Of a stretch of DNA of 64,000 nt, positions 33,146 through 43,216 are shown piece by piece (positions within the stretch are counted from its first letter, which is position 1; every line of letters begins with the position of its first letter). Where the stretch lies: assembly GCA_011033025.1 (NCBI GenBank), contig WFMF01000258.1, forward strand, positions 62,001 to 126,000. The letters run 5' to 3'. The translations under genes and the position numbers were made by a program. Below the pieces are notes generated by a model. It ran no database searches. It saw only the letters and a program-made list of their open reading frames with translations, and had not been told where the DNA came from. The DNA comes from Beroe forskalii (Eukaryota; Ctenophora; Nuda; Beroida; Beroidae).

Positions 33146-33836
33146 TTTATCAAAAAATTTCAAGTTATTAAAATGTATGTGAGAACGCGTCTTGTCCTAA
33201 GCATTACCAATATCATTGGATAGAAAAATATATCGTCCCGTTTCATGTGAAATTTGGTTCAAATTATTATGGAATTCACAAATTTTCATCTGAAAACGTA
33301 CATGTTAAATCCCTGGCCAATTCCCTGGTCAAATCACGATTTTAGGCCGAGCCAGGGTTAAAAATTTGGCCGGGGCCGGGGCCCCGGTCTCTTCCTCAAT
33401 TTTGGCTGGGGCAGTTATTTTGGCCAGGGCTGGGACCGGGGCCCCGGTTGACCACTGGATCTGCTTAAAGCAACTCATGAATCTTGAATGACACAAGGCC
33501 AAACTTTACCAGCCAATAAGTGAGCCCTGAGAAGTTCCTAAGCCTGCATAGGAGTGTGTACGCGAGCCAAATAGGGATATACATTATACGTGTTTAGCAA
33601 CCTGAGAAGCCCTGTATCACCAGTTGCAGCACTTGGAAGTTTGGGGGATCTTCATGTCCTTATTTCAGATGCCAAGATTTGAGGAAACTTGCCTGAGCTG
33701 GACATGACCCATGAAATTAATCTAGTTCTATCTTTAATCTAAAGTGTAAACATTACTGTATCTGATATATACTGAGCATTTGAGCACCATTCTTGAATCT
33801 GTACCTACTTCATTTCCCAGGAGCACACAATCTGAC

Positions 33837-35444
33837 ATGGCTGTTCCTTGTGTTACGGTACCAATGAACTTTGGAAAGGAACTGTTGGACTCACCTACCC
33901 ATAATAACATTGTTCTAAAGACAAGTGAGGAAGGGGTAGTGAAGGCAAACTCAGTCATCCTGTCCTTTAACAGCCCAGTTATTTCCCACATAACAGGACC
34001 CCTACACATGACAAGTGTGGATATGATGGAGTTTAGTGAGGCAGCAGTGAAGGTGTTTGTTGATTCAGCCTACTCAGGGACTGCTGAAGGACTTTGTCAG
34101 CCCTTGTTTCGGGACATAAACAAGATGGCATGTGTGTTTAAAGTGGGGTGGTTGGAGGAGAAATGTGTAGAGTTTTTCAAAGAAATAGTGAACTCAGTGA
34201 TGAGGAATAACTACTCTGACCTGTGCTACATAGTAGAGGAAGCAGGGTATGTTTTCACACGGCTCAAAAGAAGAGACTTCCTAGACTCAGTGATTAAAAA
34301 GATTGAGGCAATGGGATGGAAGGAAGCTTTTGTGAAAGAATATTTAAAGAGAGGTGAGAGGTTTTCAAACCTGCAGCTAGATGTCGTGTTGGAATTAGTA
34401 GGAGATGAAGTTAGCTATGTTGTTGAGACACTGACTCACCAACTTGTAAAACAGTTTCAAATCATGGGACCTGAACTTCCTGTCTACACTAAATATTTGC
34501 TGGAGAATGCTGACTTGTACTTTTGTAGGAACACCAACTTACAAGCATTTGAAGAATTGTTCAAATTGTTGGACAAACTCCCTAAAGAAAACCTTGAGTG
34601 GACTCACAAAATTCACAGAAGAGCCCTTATGAATAAACAGACCACCAATGAGCAATTACCAGTACAAATTAGTACAAGTCCATCTTATTTTGGTTTAAGA
34701 TGTAATGATATTCCTAACATGTATCTTGACCTTGATTTCTACATGTCTGAAGAAGAGCTTCTCAATTGGGTAAGTAATTCAAAGGAGTCTAAAAACATTT
34801 TGATGGCAGTAGAAGCAATACGTACATGGGTGTATTACAATGATTACAAGAGTTACTCCTCTAATAAATTTTATGAGGATAAAGTGGTGAGATCTTTGAC
34901 TGCTGCAACCAAACAATGCTTTTGGCCTAAACTTCCACCTCCCTTAGAAAAAATCAAGTATGTATATGGATGTGATTCAAATAGAGATAATAAGTACCTT
35001 ACTTTATCACAGTTTTGTTCAAATGCTGCAGAAGAGTGTCCATATGTTGATGTCAAATGTGTCGAGATGCGTTCTAAACCTCTAACTTTTCTCTCTAAAA
35101 AGAATAAACTAAAGTTTCATTACAAACACCCAGATATTCAGACTTGTAACAGACCAGGAGAATGTGGATTTATACTTAAAACTGTTCCAGGTGATGGGGC
35201 TATAAGAAAATTAACACTTTGTTCAACTCACAAAGATTATCAGAATGAATCTGTCCACTTCCATCCGGAAATACGAGCTGAAAGGATGCATGTTTATTGT
35301 CGATTCCAAGATGACCTTTTTCCTCTTAGCTGGTTACACTTATTAAATCTAGAAGATCATGTAGAACCTCGAAATCGTTTTGAAAATCGATTAGATTTTA
35401 GGCGTGGCAGGTTTCATGTTCTCTACAACACTTCTTCAACATAG
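33837..35444 (+). CDS. BTB/POZ-domain protein of unknown function, intronless
   Basis: The open frame starts at 33780, but MAVPCVTVPMNFGKELLDSP at 33837 is the better start because the paralogue at 37227 begins with the same residues and CCCAG at about 33820 looks like an acceptor. It is about 535 aa. Residues about 20-120 form a BTB fold (NIVLKTSEEGVVKANSVILS, NSPVISHITG, EAAVKVFVDSAYSG, CVFKVGWLEEKCVEFFKE), followed by a helical BACK-like part to about residue 270. The C-terminal 250 residues have no domain I recognise; they contain Cys-rich words (CNRPGECGFI). BTB-BACK proteins often bridge substrates to Cullin-3 ligases; that role is inference only. The coding sequence is AT-rich. Confidence 0.75.
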   Translation: MAVPCVTVPMNFGKELLDSPTHNNIVLKTSEEGVVKANSVILSFNSPVISHITGPLHMTSVDMMEFSEAAVKVFVDSAYSGTAEGLCQPLFRDINKMACVFKVGWLEEKCVEFFKEIVNSVMRNNYSDLCYIVEEAGYVFTRLKRRDFLDSVIKKIEAMGWKEAFVKEYLKRGERFSNLQLDVVLELVGDEVSYVVETLTHQLVKQFQIMGPELPVYTKYLLENADLYFCRNTNLQAFEELFKLLDKLPKENLEWTHKIHRRALMNKQTTNEQLPVQISTSPSYFGLRCNDIPNMYLDLDFYMSEEELLNWVSNSKESKNILMAVEAIRTWVYYNDYKSYSSNKFYEDKVVRSLTAATKQCFWPKLPPPLEKIKYVYGCDSNRDNKYLTLSQFCSNAAEECPYVDVKCVEMRSKPLTFLSKKNKLKFHYKHPDIQTCNRPGECGFILKTVPGDGAIRKLTLCSTHKDYQNESVHFHPEIRAERMHVYCRFQDDLFPLSWLHLLNLEDHVEPRNRFENRLDFRRGRFHVLYNTSST

Positions 35445-35661
35445 TTCAGGAATGATAACTGTTACATCATAAGATCATATTATTGAAGGGTTGAATGATA
35501 TAGAGCTAAATTTTCAGCTGGCCTTTTAGCTTTTTCTCCTCCATGATTAGACTCGACATGAAGTACTGAAGAAGTATATTAATGTTCAATATGCCCAAAC
35601 CTACATTTTTAAATGTCATCTTCATACCGTTAAAGTTTCATATATTATAAGATAAACAGTA

Positions 35662-36429
35662 TCTTAATAATAATTTCGTAAGAGCACGTGAATAATGTTT
35701 GTGCTTCCGCACCGAATTAAATTTGAGCTTGCCAAGGAATTATCAAGAGAAACGAAGGCTAAGCTGGGTTAAGTCGCGCCGTTGCTATGGATACAGATAT
35801 TCTCCACGTGCAGATTATGATCATTTCTATGCGAGTGCTTTCTGATACGTTGTTGACTGCTGCATTGTAGCGTTTGAAAGAACGACCTGTTTGCTGTGTT
35901 TCATTTTGAATTTGAATTTGAATATCATTTTACAGCACAATTACAATATACATTTTTTCAATAGTTTATATAATTTTTCAAATTCAAGATCCGAAGAAAG
36001 AGGACGGGTATGACTGGCATCGTGGAGGCTACTTCCAATAGCATCTCTTCATAAATCTTTGGCAGACGTCGGTCGATTTAAATTAATGCTGAGTTGATGG
36101 TAACGGAAAAATGTGAATTTAGATCAATTTAAGATTGAACAGAAGCAAAATCAAATTGAATCTAATTTGGGCATAGCACATTGCGATTTTGGAAGGCAGC
36201 TCTTGACGTAAATCAATGCTTTAATTCAACGGTCAGTTTGAATACGATACTCGGTTTTTATTTTAAGATCATACATTCATACAATAGCAAGTTATAATAA
36301 TCAAAACTTGCCCGGTCCAGCATTGCTAAAAGTAACCAAAGAATAATGGCAAATTTGCTCCTTTATAAACTTTTTGAGAGCTTATTATTTGGTCCTGTAT
36401 TATCTAGCAGGCCCAACGGGCTTTTCTAG
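35662..36429 (+). mobile_element. Helitron-like non-autonomous element, copy C
   Basis: It begins TCTTAATAATAATTTCGTAA after A and ends GCCCAACGGGCTTTTCTAG before T. About 768 bp, just downstream of the first BTB gene. It carries a 60-70-bp AT-rich insert (about 35900-35985) relative to copy B. Same family as 30023, 32451 and 50439. Confidence 0.8.
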
Positions 36430-37226
36430 TCTTGATCATCATATGTCAGTTTTAATTGCCATGAAGTCTCTGGCATTAATTATAACGAAAATGAGCTTTC
36501 AATGCCATGATTACTTGAAATGACGATACCCATTCTTTTTTATGTGTGTTTTTGCTTTGTAAATTTATTGAGTAAATAAAAAATTACTGTTTAACTTTTT
36601 GGATGATTTGGCACTTATATGTTTTTCTGACTTGTCTGAAAGTCTCTTATAAGTATTATTTCAGATCTTTCTATTTTTCAACAATTATGTTTATGTTTAA
36701 TTGTTGATTGAGATATATGTGTTTTGTTTTTATAACCTATCATTTTAAACTTTTATTATTGAAAGGAATTTTCTGATATTGCAGTACAAGGCTATCAATT
36801 GAGAATAGAGATGTGAGAGGATTTTTTAACATTTGTTAAGTTTAGATTTTCTATAGCAATTGTAGGTATATTTAATAAAACTGCTGTCTTTCATTGAAAG
36901 TAACAATTATGATTCAAGCCAAATAACTACTCCACAATATCAACTGACAGTTTCGAAACATAACTTTAAGATTGACTTTATGAAAAGCTATGAATCATCT
37001 TCAGGATCTCCGAGGTACCTTCAGGATCTCCGAGGTACCTTGAAAAAAGTTTTTAAAGACACACATATCTTTGTTGTGTGGGCCCTCACTTTTTACTTTA
37101 GATTTCAACTTTAGGTGACTCAACTACTAATAAAATACATCACAGCTAACACTCTTTCCATCTTAAATTCAAAGTTGAATCTACTTTACTTATCACTATA
37201 TATTTTGCAGTTTAAAGAAATCTGTC

Positions 37227-38144
37227 ATGGCTGTTCCTTGTGTTACAGTACCAATGAACTTTGGAAAGGAACTGTTGGACTCACCTACCCATAATAACAT
37301 TGTTCTAAAGACAAGTGAGGAAGGGGTAGTGAAGGCAAACTCAGTCATCCTGTCTTTTAACAGCCCAGTTATTTCCCACATAACAGGACCCCTACACATG
37401 ACAAGTGTGGATATGATGGAGTTTAGTGAGGCTGCAGTGAAGGTGTTTGTTGATTCAGCCTACTCAGGGACTGCAGAAGGACTTTGTCAGCCCTTGTTTC
37501 GGGACATAAACAAGATGGCATATGTGTTTAAAGTGGAGTGGTTGGAGGATAAATGTGTAGAGTATTTCAAAGAGATTGTGATAAAGGGCTATGGGGACCT
37601 GAGCTATCTTATAGAAGAAGCAGGGTATGTTATGGAGAAGCTGAAAAAAAGGAACTTATTGGAACTGTTGATAGTGAAGATCAGGTGGTTGGGATGGAAG
37701 AATGATTTTGTGAGAGATTATTTATTTAATAAGGGAGAAGATATGTTGTCCTACCAACAGCTAGATTTTGTATTGGAACTGTTTGGAGACAACCTTGTTT
37801 TGGAGATTCTTTCACATCAGCTAGCTCAGCAGTTTAAAGCAGAAGGCCCAAAACTTCCTGTTCATGCTAAGTATCTGCCCAAAAAAAGAACTCACAGTGT
37901 GGAAATGCCTTCTGAATACCTTCTGAAATTTACACATGACTGCCATTTTTATATGCATGATATTGATATGACAGTACAATTTTTAAACTTAACAATGTGT
38001 AATTTTTTCAATCAATCAATCAATCAATCAATCAAATTGTTATATATTATTTTTGAATTAAAAAGAAATCTTTCTTCAAGACATCAATCTGCAAGACTTT
38101 TCTCCAACTCCGTACTTGAACACCAACATGATCCCTTTCGGTAA
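37227..38144 (+). pseudogene. Second BTB-domain gene copy, C-terminus lost
   Basis: The frame starts at the same MAVPCVTVPMNFGKELLDSP. The first 335 or so bases are about 98% identical to the copy at 33837 (about seven differences by eye), after which the two drop to moderate protein similarity up to about 37890 (LPVHAKYL). The reading then departs from its paralogue and runs into low-complexity sequence, including a (TCAA)n run at 38010-38033, before stopping at 38144. The C-terminal domain of the first copy is missing. TTTTGCAG at about 37208 may be a splice acceptor. It may be a pseudogene, or the real gene may continue by splicing to an exon I did not find. Confidence 0.65.
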
Positions 38145-38149
38145 TCCAA

Positions 38150-39215
38150 TGTTGAGAGCAGCAGGATCCAAGTGAGTCACACCAAGATGAGTGGTGTGCA
38201 GGCATCTTCAGTCCAATACCTACCTCAGCTTTCGGGGTGTTTAAATTGCGAGAGCTTTTTATGAGGTAGGCCCCCCAGCAGTCACCCCCTGGTACCAGGG
38301 TATAGCACCGTCAAGTGCAGTGACCACCTGCCTGAATGAAACTGAAACTTGCTCTTTGGTCTTTGTTTGTGCTCCAAGCATCAATAAATAATTATATATT
38401 ATCTTGATTTAAGCTTTCATTACACCATATCATTTTGGTGTCTCATTAAGATTTGTTTGGATCTACCTAGATCTCTGATGAAGGTATCTCACTTGGATCC
38501 TGTCAAAGACTAAGGAAAGAGCTGTTGGAAAGTTTTGTGGCTTGACTGTACAAAGATGACTGTATTTGTATCCCAAAGATAATAATCTTGATTTAATAAT
38601 AATAATAAACTTAAGAACACTACTAATTACAATCAAATATGAGAATGTTGTGTTACACTATATGGAGATCCTGAAGAAGAAATATTTAGTTTGGAAACTG
38701 TCAGTCAATTAGTGGTATACATAGTGTGTGGGTTTGATATCATTTTTGAGAATTGTGTTTCACTGCATCAATGAGCAATCACTTCAAACAAAAGACAGTA
38801 CAACGGGTTATGTAAATGACAGTACAACATGTAATGTGTATGACATGTTGCAATCTGTAAAGTTCACAATGATTCTCATTTCTTGAAATCATGACAAATG
38901 GAAATGCTAATGACTATTGATCAAATTCATCCAGTGATTGATAAATCTGCTTGGTCACTCTCATGGTATAACAAGGTCCTTTTTGTCACCCTAATGAATA
39001 ATTTAATAATGAGTGATAAATGGGTGTGTTATTGAAAACTATCGCACAAGGCATAAGCCTAGTTTGACAATTTTCGACAAACCTTGTGAAAATATTTTTT
39101 GCAAATATATCCTGAGTTTGAAATCACAAAACTGCATGTTTTTGCTCATGCAATTTCTGATTTCGTGGACAAAAAACATCTCAGAGGTTCACCACATCAA
39201 ATTTCATAATTTCCT
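38150..39215. other. Non-coding stretch downstream of the BTB copies
   Basis: No gene seen. A GC-richer patch at 38145-38345 (GGTAGGCCCCCCAGCAGTCA) stands out from its AT-rich surroundings and may be an unrecognised short interspersed repeat. The word AGAAATCTTTCTTCAAGACA at 38063 recurs near 63645. Confidence 0.4.
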
Positions 39216-39218
39216 CTC

Positions 39219-39430
39219 AGCACCATGGAGGCCAGGTAGCAGTGTTAAAGGCATCATACTTTCAATCCAGAGGTTGGTGGTTCAATTCCTGGCCGTGCCA
39301 ATCGTGGTGAAGGTGAGAATTCTCACCTAAGCAGCCACACAGTTCACTCAGCCAAGCATACAGGAAACTGTGCAGGAGGAGTTGCCCATTGCAGCAAAGT
39401 CTTGGGCAAATAAAGTATGGATTACACTTC
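39219..39430 (+). mobile_element. tRNA-derived SINE-like element
   Basis: A Pol III promoter-like head is visible: an A-box-like GTAGCAGTGTTAAAGGC at about 39235, then a B box GGTTCAATTCC at about 39285, 39 bases later, followed by TGGCCGTGCCA. The downstream body runs to about 39430. I cannot fold it as a functional tRNA, so it is called a SINE-like element, not a tRNA gene. Confidence 0.55.
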
Positions 39431-39899
39431 CTTAACAGTCACTGGCTTGATTATACTTGAATCCATCAATTCCTGTCATTGGCGGTACGGTTGTTGGAAT
39501 AGATGTAAAACCTTCAAAATAAAAGCACCCAGCAAATTTGAGCGGATTTCTAACAAGTCAAGCATGGGTTGAGAACTTTCATATTCGGTATCTTTATATT
39601 GGTATCTTTTAAATTATGTTCTTTTGCCTACAAAAAGAGGCAGGTGCATGACTGCATGCTGTGTGCTATGCAGATATCTATTTATTTTAGTATAAAATAG
39701 ATAAGGATAGTGGGGGCTTTGGGTGCAGCAATGGAAAGAGCCAAAAGTTTAAGTGGCACCATGGCAGCTCAATATGCAATATGATTTCAAGTTTTAACTT
39801 TTAAATCTTATTTGAGTCAATCCAATGTCTTATCTATATAAGTGTTTCATGTGAACGCATTTGCAACACCAGGTTAATTACAGTTACTTTAAGTTTAAC

Positions 39900-40195
39900 C
39901 AGAGCCCTCTTTCGCGCGCCGTCGTTTCACTCCTCAAACTTCGCCAATATGATAGGCGTGAAGCGCGCCGCGCAACGCGCGCGGACTTGTCAGGTGTTGA
40001 AATTGCTAAACACGTATACCCATTCCTAAGCCCGCATAGGTGTGTGTACGCGCGCGCTTCCCTTCTGCTGGAACATAGGAAGCGCGCCGCGCGACGATAA
40101 CAGGGGCATATGGTATACGTGTTTAGCAAGTATACCCATGGCCCTGTTATCGTCACGCAGCGCGTACACACACCTATGCGGACTTAGGAAGCGTT
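39900..40195. repeat. Nested GCGCGC foldbacks with CCGCATAGGTGTGTACGCG words
   Basis: CCTAAGCCCGCATAGGTGTG (40026) faces CACACCTATGCGGACTTAGG (40170), and GAAGCGCGCCGCGC occurs three times. The same CCGCATAGGTGTGTACGCG module occurs at about 46010. No coding evidence. Confidence 0.65.
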
Positions 40196-40221
40196 GAAAT
40201 AATGGGTCTGAAGACGTCGCA

Positions 40222-40408
40222 GACAAGGTCTCACGGCGTCATGGTCAGACAAGAGCAAGGTCTCACGACGTCAGACAAGTGCAAGGTCTCACGACGTCAG
40301 ACAAGTGCAAGGTCTCACGACGTTAGACAAGTGCAAGGTTTCACGACGTTAGACAAGTGCAAGGTCTCACGACGTTAGACAAGTGCAAGGTCTCACGACG
40401 TCAGACAA
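40222..40408. repeat. 26-bp tandem repeat
   Basis: About seven units of CAAGGTCTCACGACGTCAGA + CAAGTG, alternating between GACGTCAG and GACGTTAG. It sits directly outside the left edge of the COPB1 3'-end duplication. Confidence 0.9.
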
Positions 40409-40522
40409 ACGCGAACAGGGATATAAGTTTAGCAACCTTAGCTCATGACAGAATAAAGATACCGAAATTCAAAAATTGATGGATAATTGCTGAAATTGAT
40501 ATTCTAAATACATTTTAATTTA

Positions 40523-40908
40523 GGCGACTGCATAGACTTAGGTTGATCGAAAATCAGGTTTAATGTAAAAACGCACACAAATGTCGATACAAATAATATT
40601 TCGTCATCAATTGTTTTGCATCAGTTATAAAATGAAATTCTTCAGAAACAAATGGAGCCAGATGTTTGGTTTAGGCCCCCAAAACTTTTTTTAGCCCATT
40701 TGGGCCAAAAATTATGCAAAATATGCGTAAAATGGGCTTAAAAATTTTTGGAGGTCAAAATCAAAGATCCAGCTCCATTTGTTTCTGAGGAATTTAGTTT
40801 TCTAACTGATGCATAAAGAATTACGAAGACAAAAATATTCAAAGCAACATTTTTGTGTGTTTTTACATTAAACCTGATTTTCGATCAACCTAAGTCTATG
40901 CAGTCGCC
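40523..40908. mobile_element. Harbinger-like MITE, 386 bp
   Basis: Long inverted ends, GGCGACTGCATAGACTTAGG and CCTAAGTCTATGCAGTCGCC, with similarity continuing for most of the element, so the whole folds into a hairpin. It is flanked by TTA on both sides. The other duplication unit keeps the uninterrupted site at about 46240-46260 (CAATTTAAAACAACGG). TTA duplications fit PIF/Harbinger; no coding capacity. Confidence 0.85.
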
Positions 40909-41680
40909 TTAGAACAACAGACACCGATATCACTAATACATGCAAGGAATTCTCCCAGGGTGCGGAAGGAACCAGCGTAATTGATGGGAAAGAAACGCAT
41001 TCTTCGGATCCTGACAAAACTTCTCAGACGTTGTCTGACCCCCTTCGGATAATGGGCCAGACCCATTTTGAGTGTGGGCTCGCACTTATCACTATCAGGT
41101 AACTCGATGAGGGCCAAACAACGTCTGAAAGTGAAACTGAAAAGACAAAACTACATTATATGGATTGCTACTCATTTTATATTTAACTTGACGTGGTTTA
41201 ACTTTGAAATTTGCAAATATTATCATCAATACCAGACGAAATATAATTCATGTACAGCAAAATTAACAAAATTTATTTCTAACAACAAATGGTAAATCCA
41301 ATAGATGTTAAACAAGCAGTTTTTATTTATTTTTTAAATGTTTTCATTTTCAGAACAAAGATAACTAAATTTAATTAATACAATTAGATAATATGCGTAT
41401 CTTAGTAAGATCCTTATGCCATTGCCCATCATCACACTGCACAGTAATTTGTATACTGAGAACTAAACATGTACGCAAGTTGTCAATTGTATAATACAAG
41501 GCGAAACAATCCACATGCTGTCTCAACGTTTTGAGGTGCGGCGTACTACTATCACGCGCCACAAAAAGTACGTACGCGAGGCGTAATACGCCGCACCTCA
41601 AAAGGTCGAGCCACCACGGTCACACATTACATATAATGACAGTTCTCATCCACCCTTCCCACACAGCAGATATCCTGAGT

Positions 41681-43216
41681 CTAGTTATCTTTAGCAGGTG
41701 GAGCAGCAGCAGCAGCAGCCTCCTTGCCTTCCTTCTTCTGGCTGAGCGTGATCTTGTCGCCCAGAGAAAGGGCCATTCCCTGACTCTTAGCTCGGATCCT
41801 GATGTGGCCGGAGAGGGCCCCCGTGTCAGGCAGCTGCTCGATGCTGTGGGAGGGATGGGTGTTTACACAGAATAGAGGATAGGATTTCACATATAGAGGG
41901 GGGAGGGGCGTGTGTTTACACAGAATAGAGGATAGGATTTCACATATAGAGGGGGGAGGGGCGTGTGTTTACACAGAATAGAGGATAGGATTTCACATAT
42001 AGAGGGGGGAGGGGCGTGTGTTGACACAGAATAGAGGATAGGATTTCACATATAGAGGGGGGAAGGGCGTGTGTTTACACAGAATAGAGGATAGGATTTC
42101 ACATATAGAGGGGGGAGGGGCGTGTGTTTACACAGAATAGAGGATAAAACTTCACATATAGAGGGGGGAGGGGCGTGTGTTTACACAGAATAGAGGATAG
42201 GATTTCACATATAGAGGGGGGAGGGGCGTGTGTTTACACAGAATAGAGGATAGGATTTCATTAATAGAGGGGGAGCCTCTTCTTGGGGGGCGTGTTTTAT
42301 AATTACCCCCTTTTCCACCCGACGTCGATGTGTATTGAACGAATAGCCCACACAAAGAGGCATTTGGGGCACAACACATTGTAATGTTTCTAGGTTGATA
42401 TTAATGAAGCAATTGTTTGCCACACGGAAGTAAACTGTTTTAATTAAACTGTTTCGATCTATAATAGTGCGCTACAATGTTCTACTGAGCCGGAAAAAGC
42501 ACACCATAGTCATTATAAGTTAATTGAAAAAGAAGAATAAAGAATATTGCTATAGTAACACTTTGAGTTCGTGTTAGCTCGTTGCCTGATAGGTTCGTAA
42601 TATGTATATGCGCTTCCCAAGATGCGCTGTGCCATACGACCATAGCTGCAGAACAAGGTCCAAAATAAAAGGGAGGGCAGTTCGGCAGCTATGCATTCGA
42701 CCCTTCCTAACCTTAAAGCAGTTCCTTACGACCCCTCCTCATCTTATCTTAGTGCCATACGACCCACTTCACCTGATAGCTGTTCCATTCGACCCCTCAC
42801 TTGTTTTGAGAATCACAGTGCCATACGACCCCTCCTCACCTTATTTTAGATGTAAAATACGACCCTCCTCACCTTATGTTAGATGCGCAGTGCCATACCA
42901 CCCCTCCTCACCTGATGTTAGCGAGAGCGTCCTCCCCTCACCTGATGTCAGTTCCATACGACCCTCCTCACCTTATGTTAGTGCCATACCACCCCTCCTC
43001 ACCTGATGTTAGCGAGAGCGTCCTCCCCAAACACGCTCTTAGCGTACATGTTCGCTGCCAGGAAGCCACAGTCCCCCTCCAGTGCCTGCTTGGGAGTCAG
43101 ACACTTCATGTTGGTGCATGTCAGGATGTGCTCCAGGTACGAGGCCATGTCCGAGATGTTCGTCTGAACCGACACCTTGTTCTCCCACTCGAACTCTGCC
43201 CACATCTTACGGAATT
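41681..43216 (-). CDS. COPB1: Duplicate last two exons of COPB1 (beta-COP appendage end)
   Basis: Exon 43216-43003 encodes [20 protein letters not shown] to GEDALANI, and exon 41843-41681 encodes [20 protein letters not shown], then [20 protein letters not shown] and an Ala-rich end [12 protein letters not shown]. Both have GT-AG borders and open frames, and the protein differs from the proximal copy (48434-47078) by only one or two residues in the Ala run. It could act as an alternative 3' end of COPB1, spliced from the exon at 53830-53680, or be unused. No stop or frameshift has accumulated, so either the copy is recent or it is under constraint. Confidence 0.85.
41850..42275. repeat. ~56-bp minisatellite in the duplicate last intron
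   Basis: About seven to eight units containing GTGTGTTTACACAGAATAGA and GGATTTCACATATAGAGGGG. The proximal unit has only about three such repeats (47250-47390). Confidence 0.9.
42700..43002. repeat. Tandem repeats with GTGAGG donor-like words, distal unit
   Basis: Irregular 25-45-bp repeats contain CATACGACCCCTCCTCACCT. On the minus strand each reads GGTGAGGAGGGG, matching the donor of the adjacent exon (ends 43003). GATGTTAGCGAGAGCGTCCTC occurs twice (42913 and 43005), so the last bases of the exon plus its donor are duplicated once here. The corresponding array in the other unit is at 47860-48220. Confidence 0.75.

Larger units (their letters stand above)
30871..33457. mobile_element. hAT-type non-autonomous DNA transposon, 2.6 kb
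   Basis: The ends are CAGTGGTCGACCGGGG and CCCCGGTTGACCACTG, inverted copies of each other with one mismatch. They are flanked by a perfect 8-bp target duplication GATCTGCT (30863-30870 and 33458-33465). The subterminal regions are rich in GGCCGGGGCCGGGG and its complement. No transposase frame is present. The interior holds ~149-bp tandem repeats and a nested Helitron-like element (32451-33145). 8-bp duplications with CAGTG-type ends fit the hAT superfamily. Confidence 0.85.

Noticed and set aside
39219-39303. Possible functional tRNA gene
   Set aside because: A and B boxes are present, but I could not form a convincing cloverleaf or anticodon arm; SINE head is the better reading.
40222-40408. 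26-bp direct repeats considered as a CRISPR-like array
   Set aside because: Units are contiguous with no unique spacers, and the setting is a eukaryotic genome.
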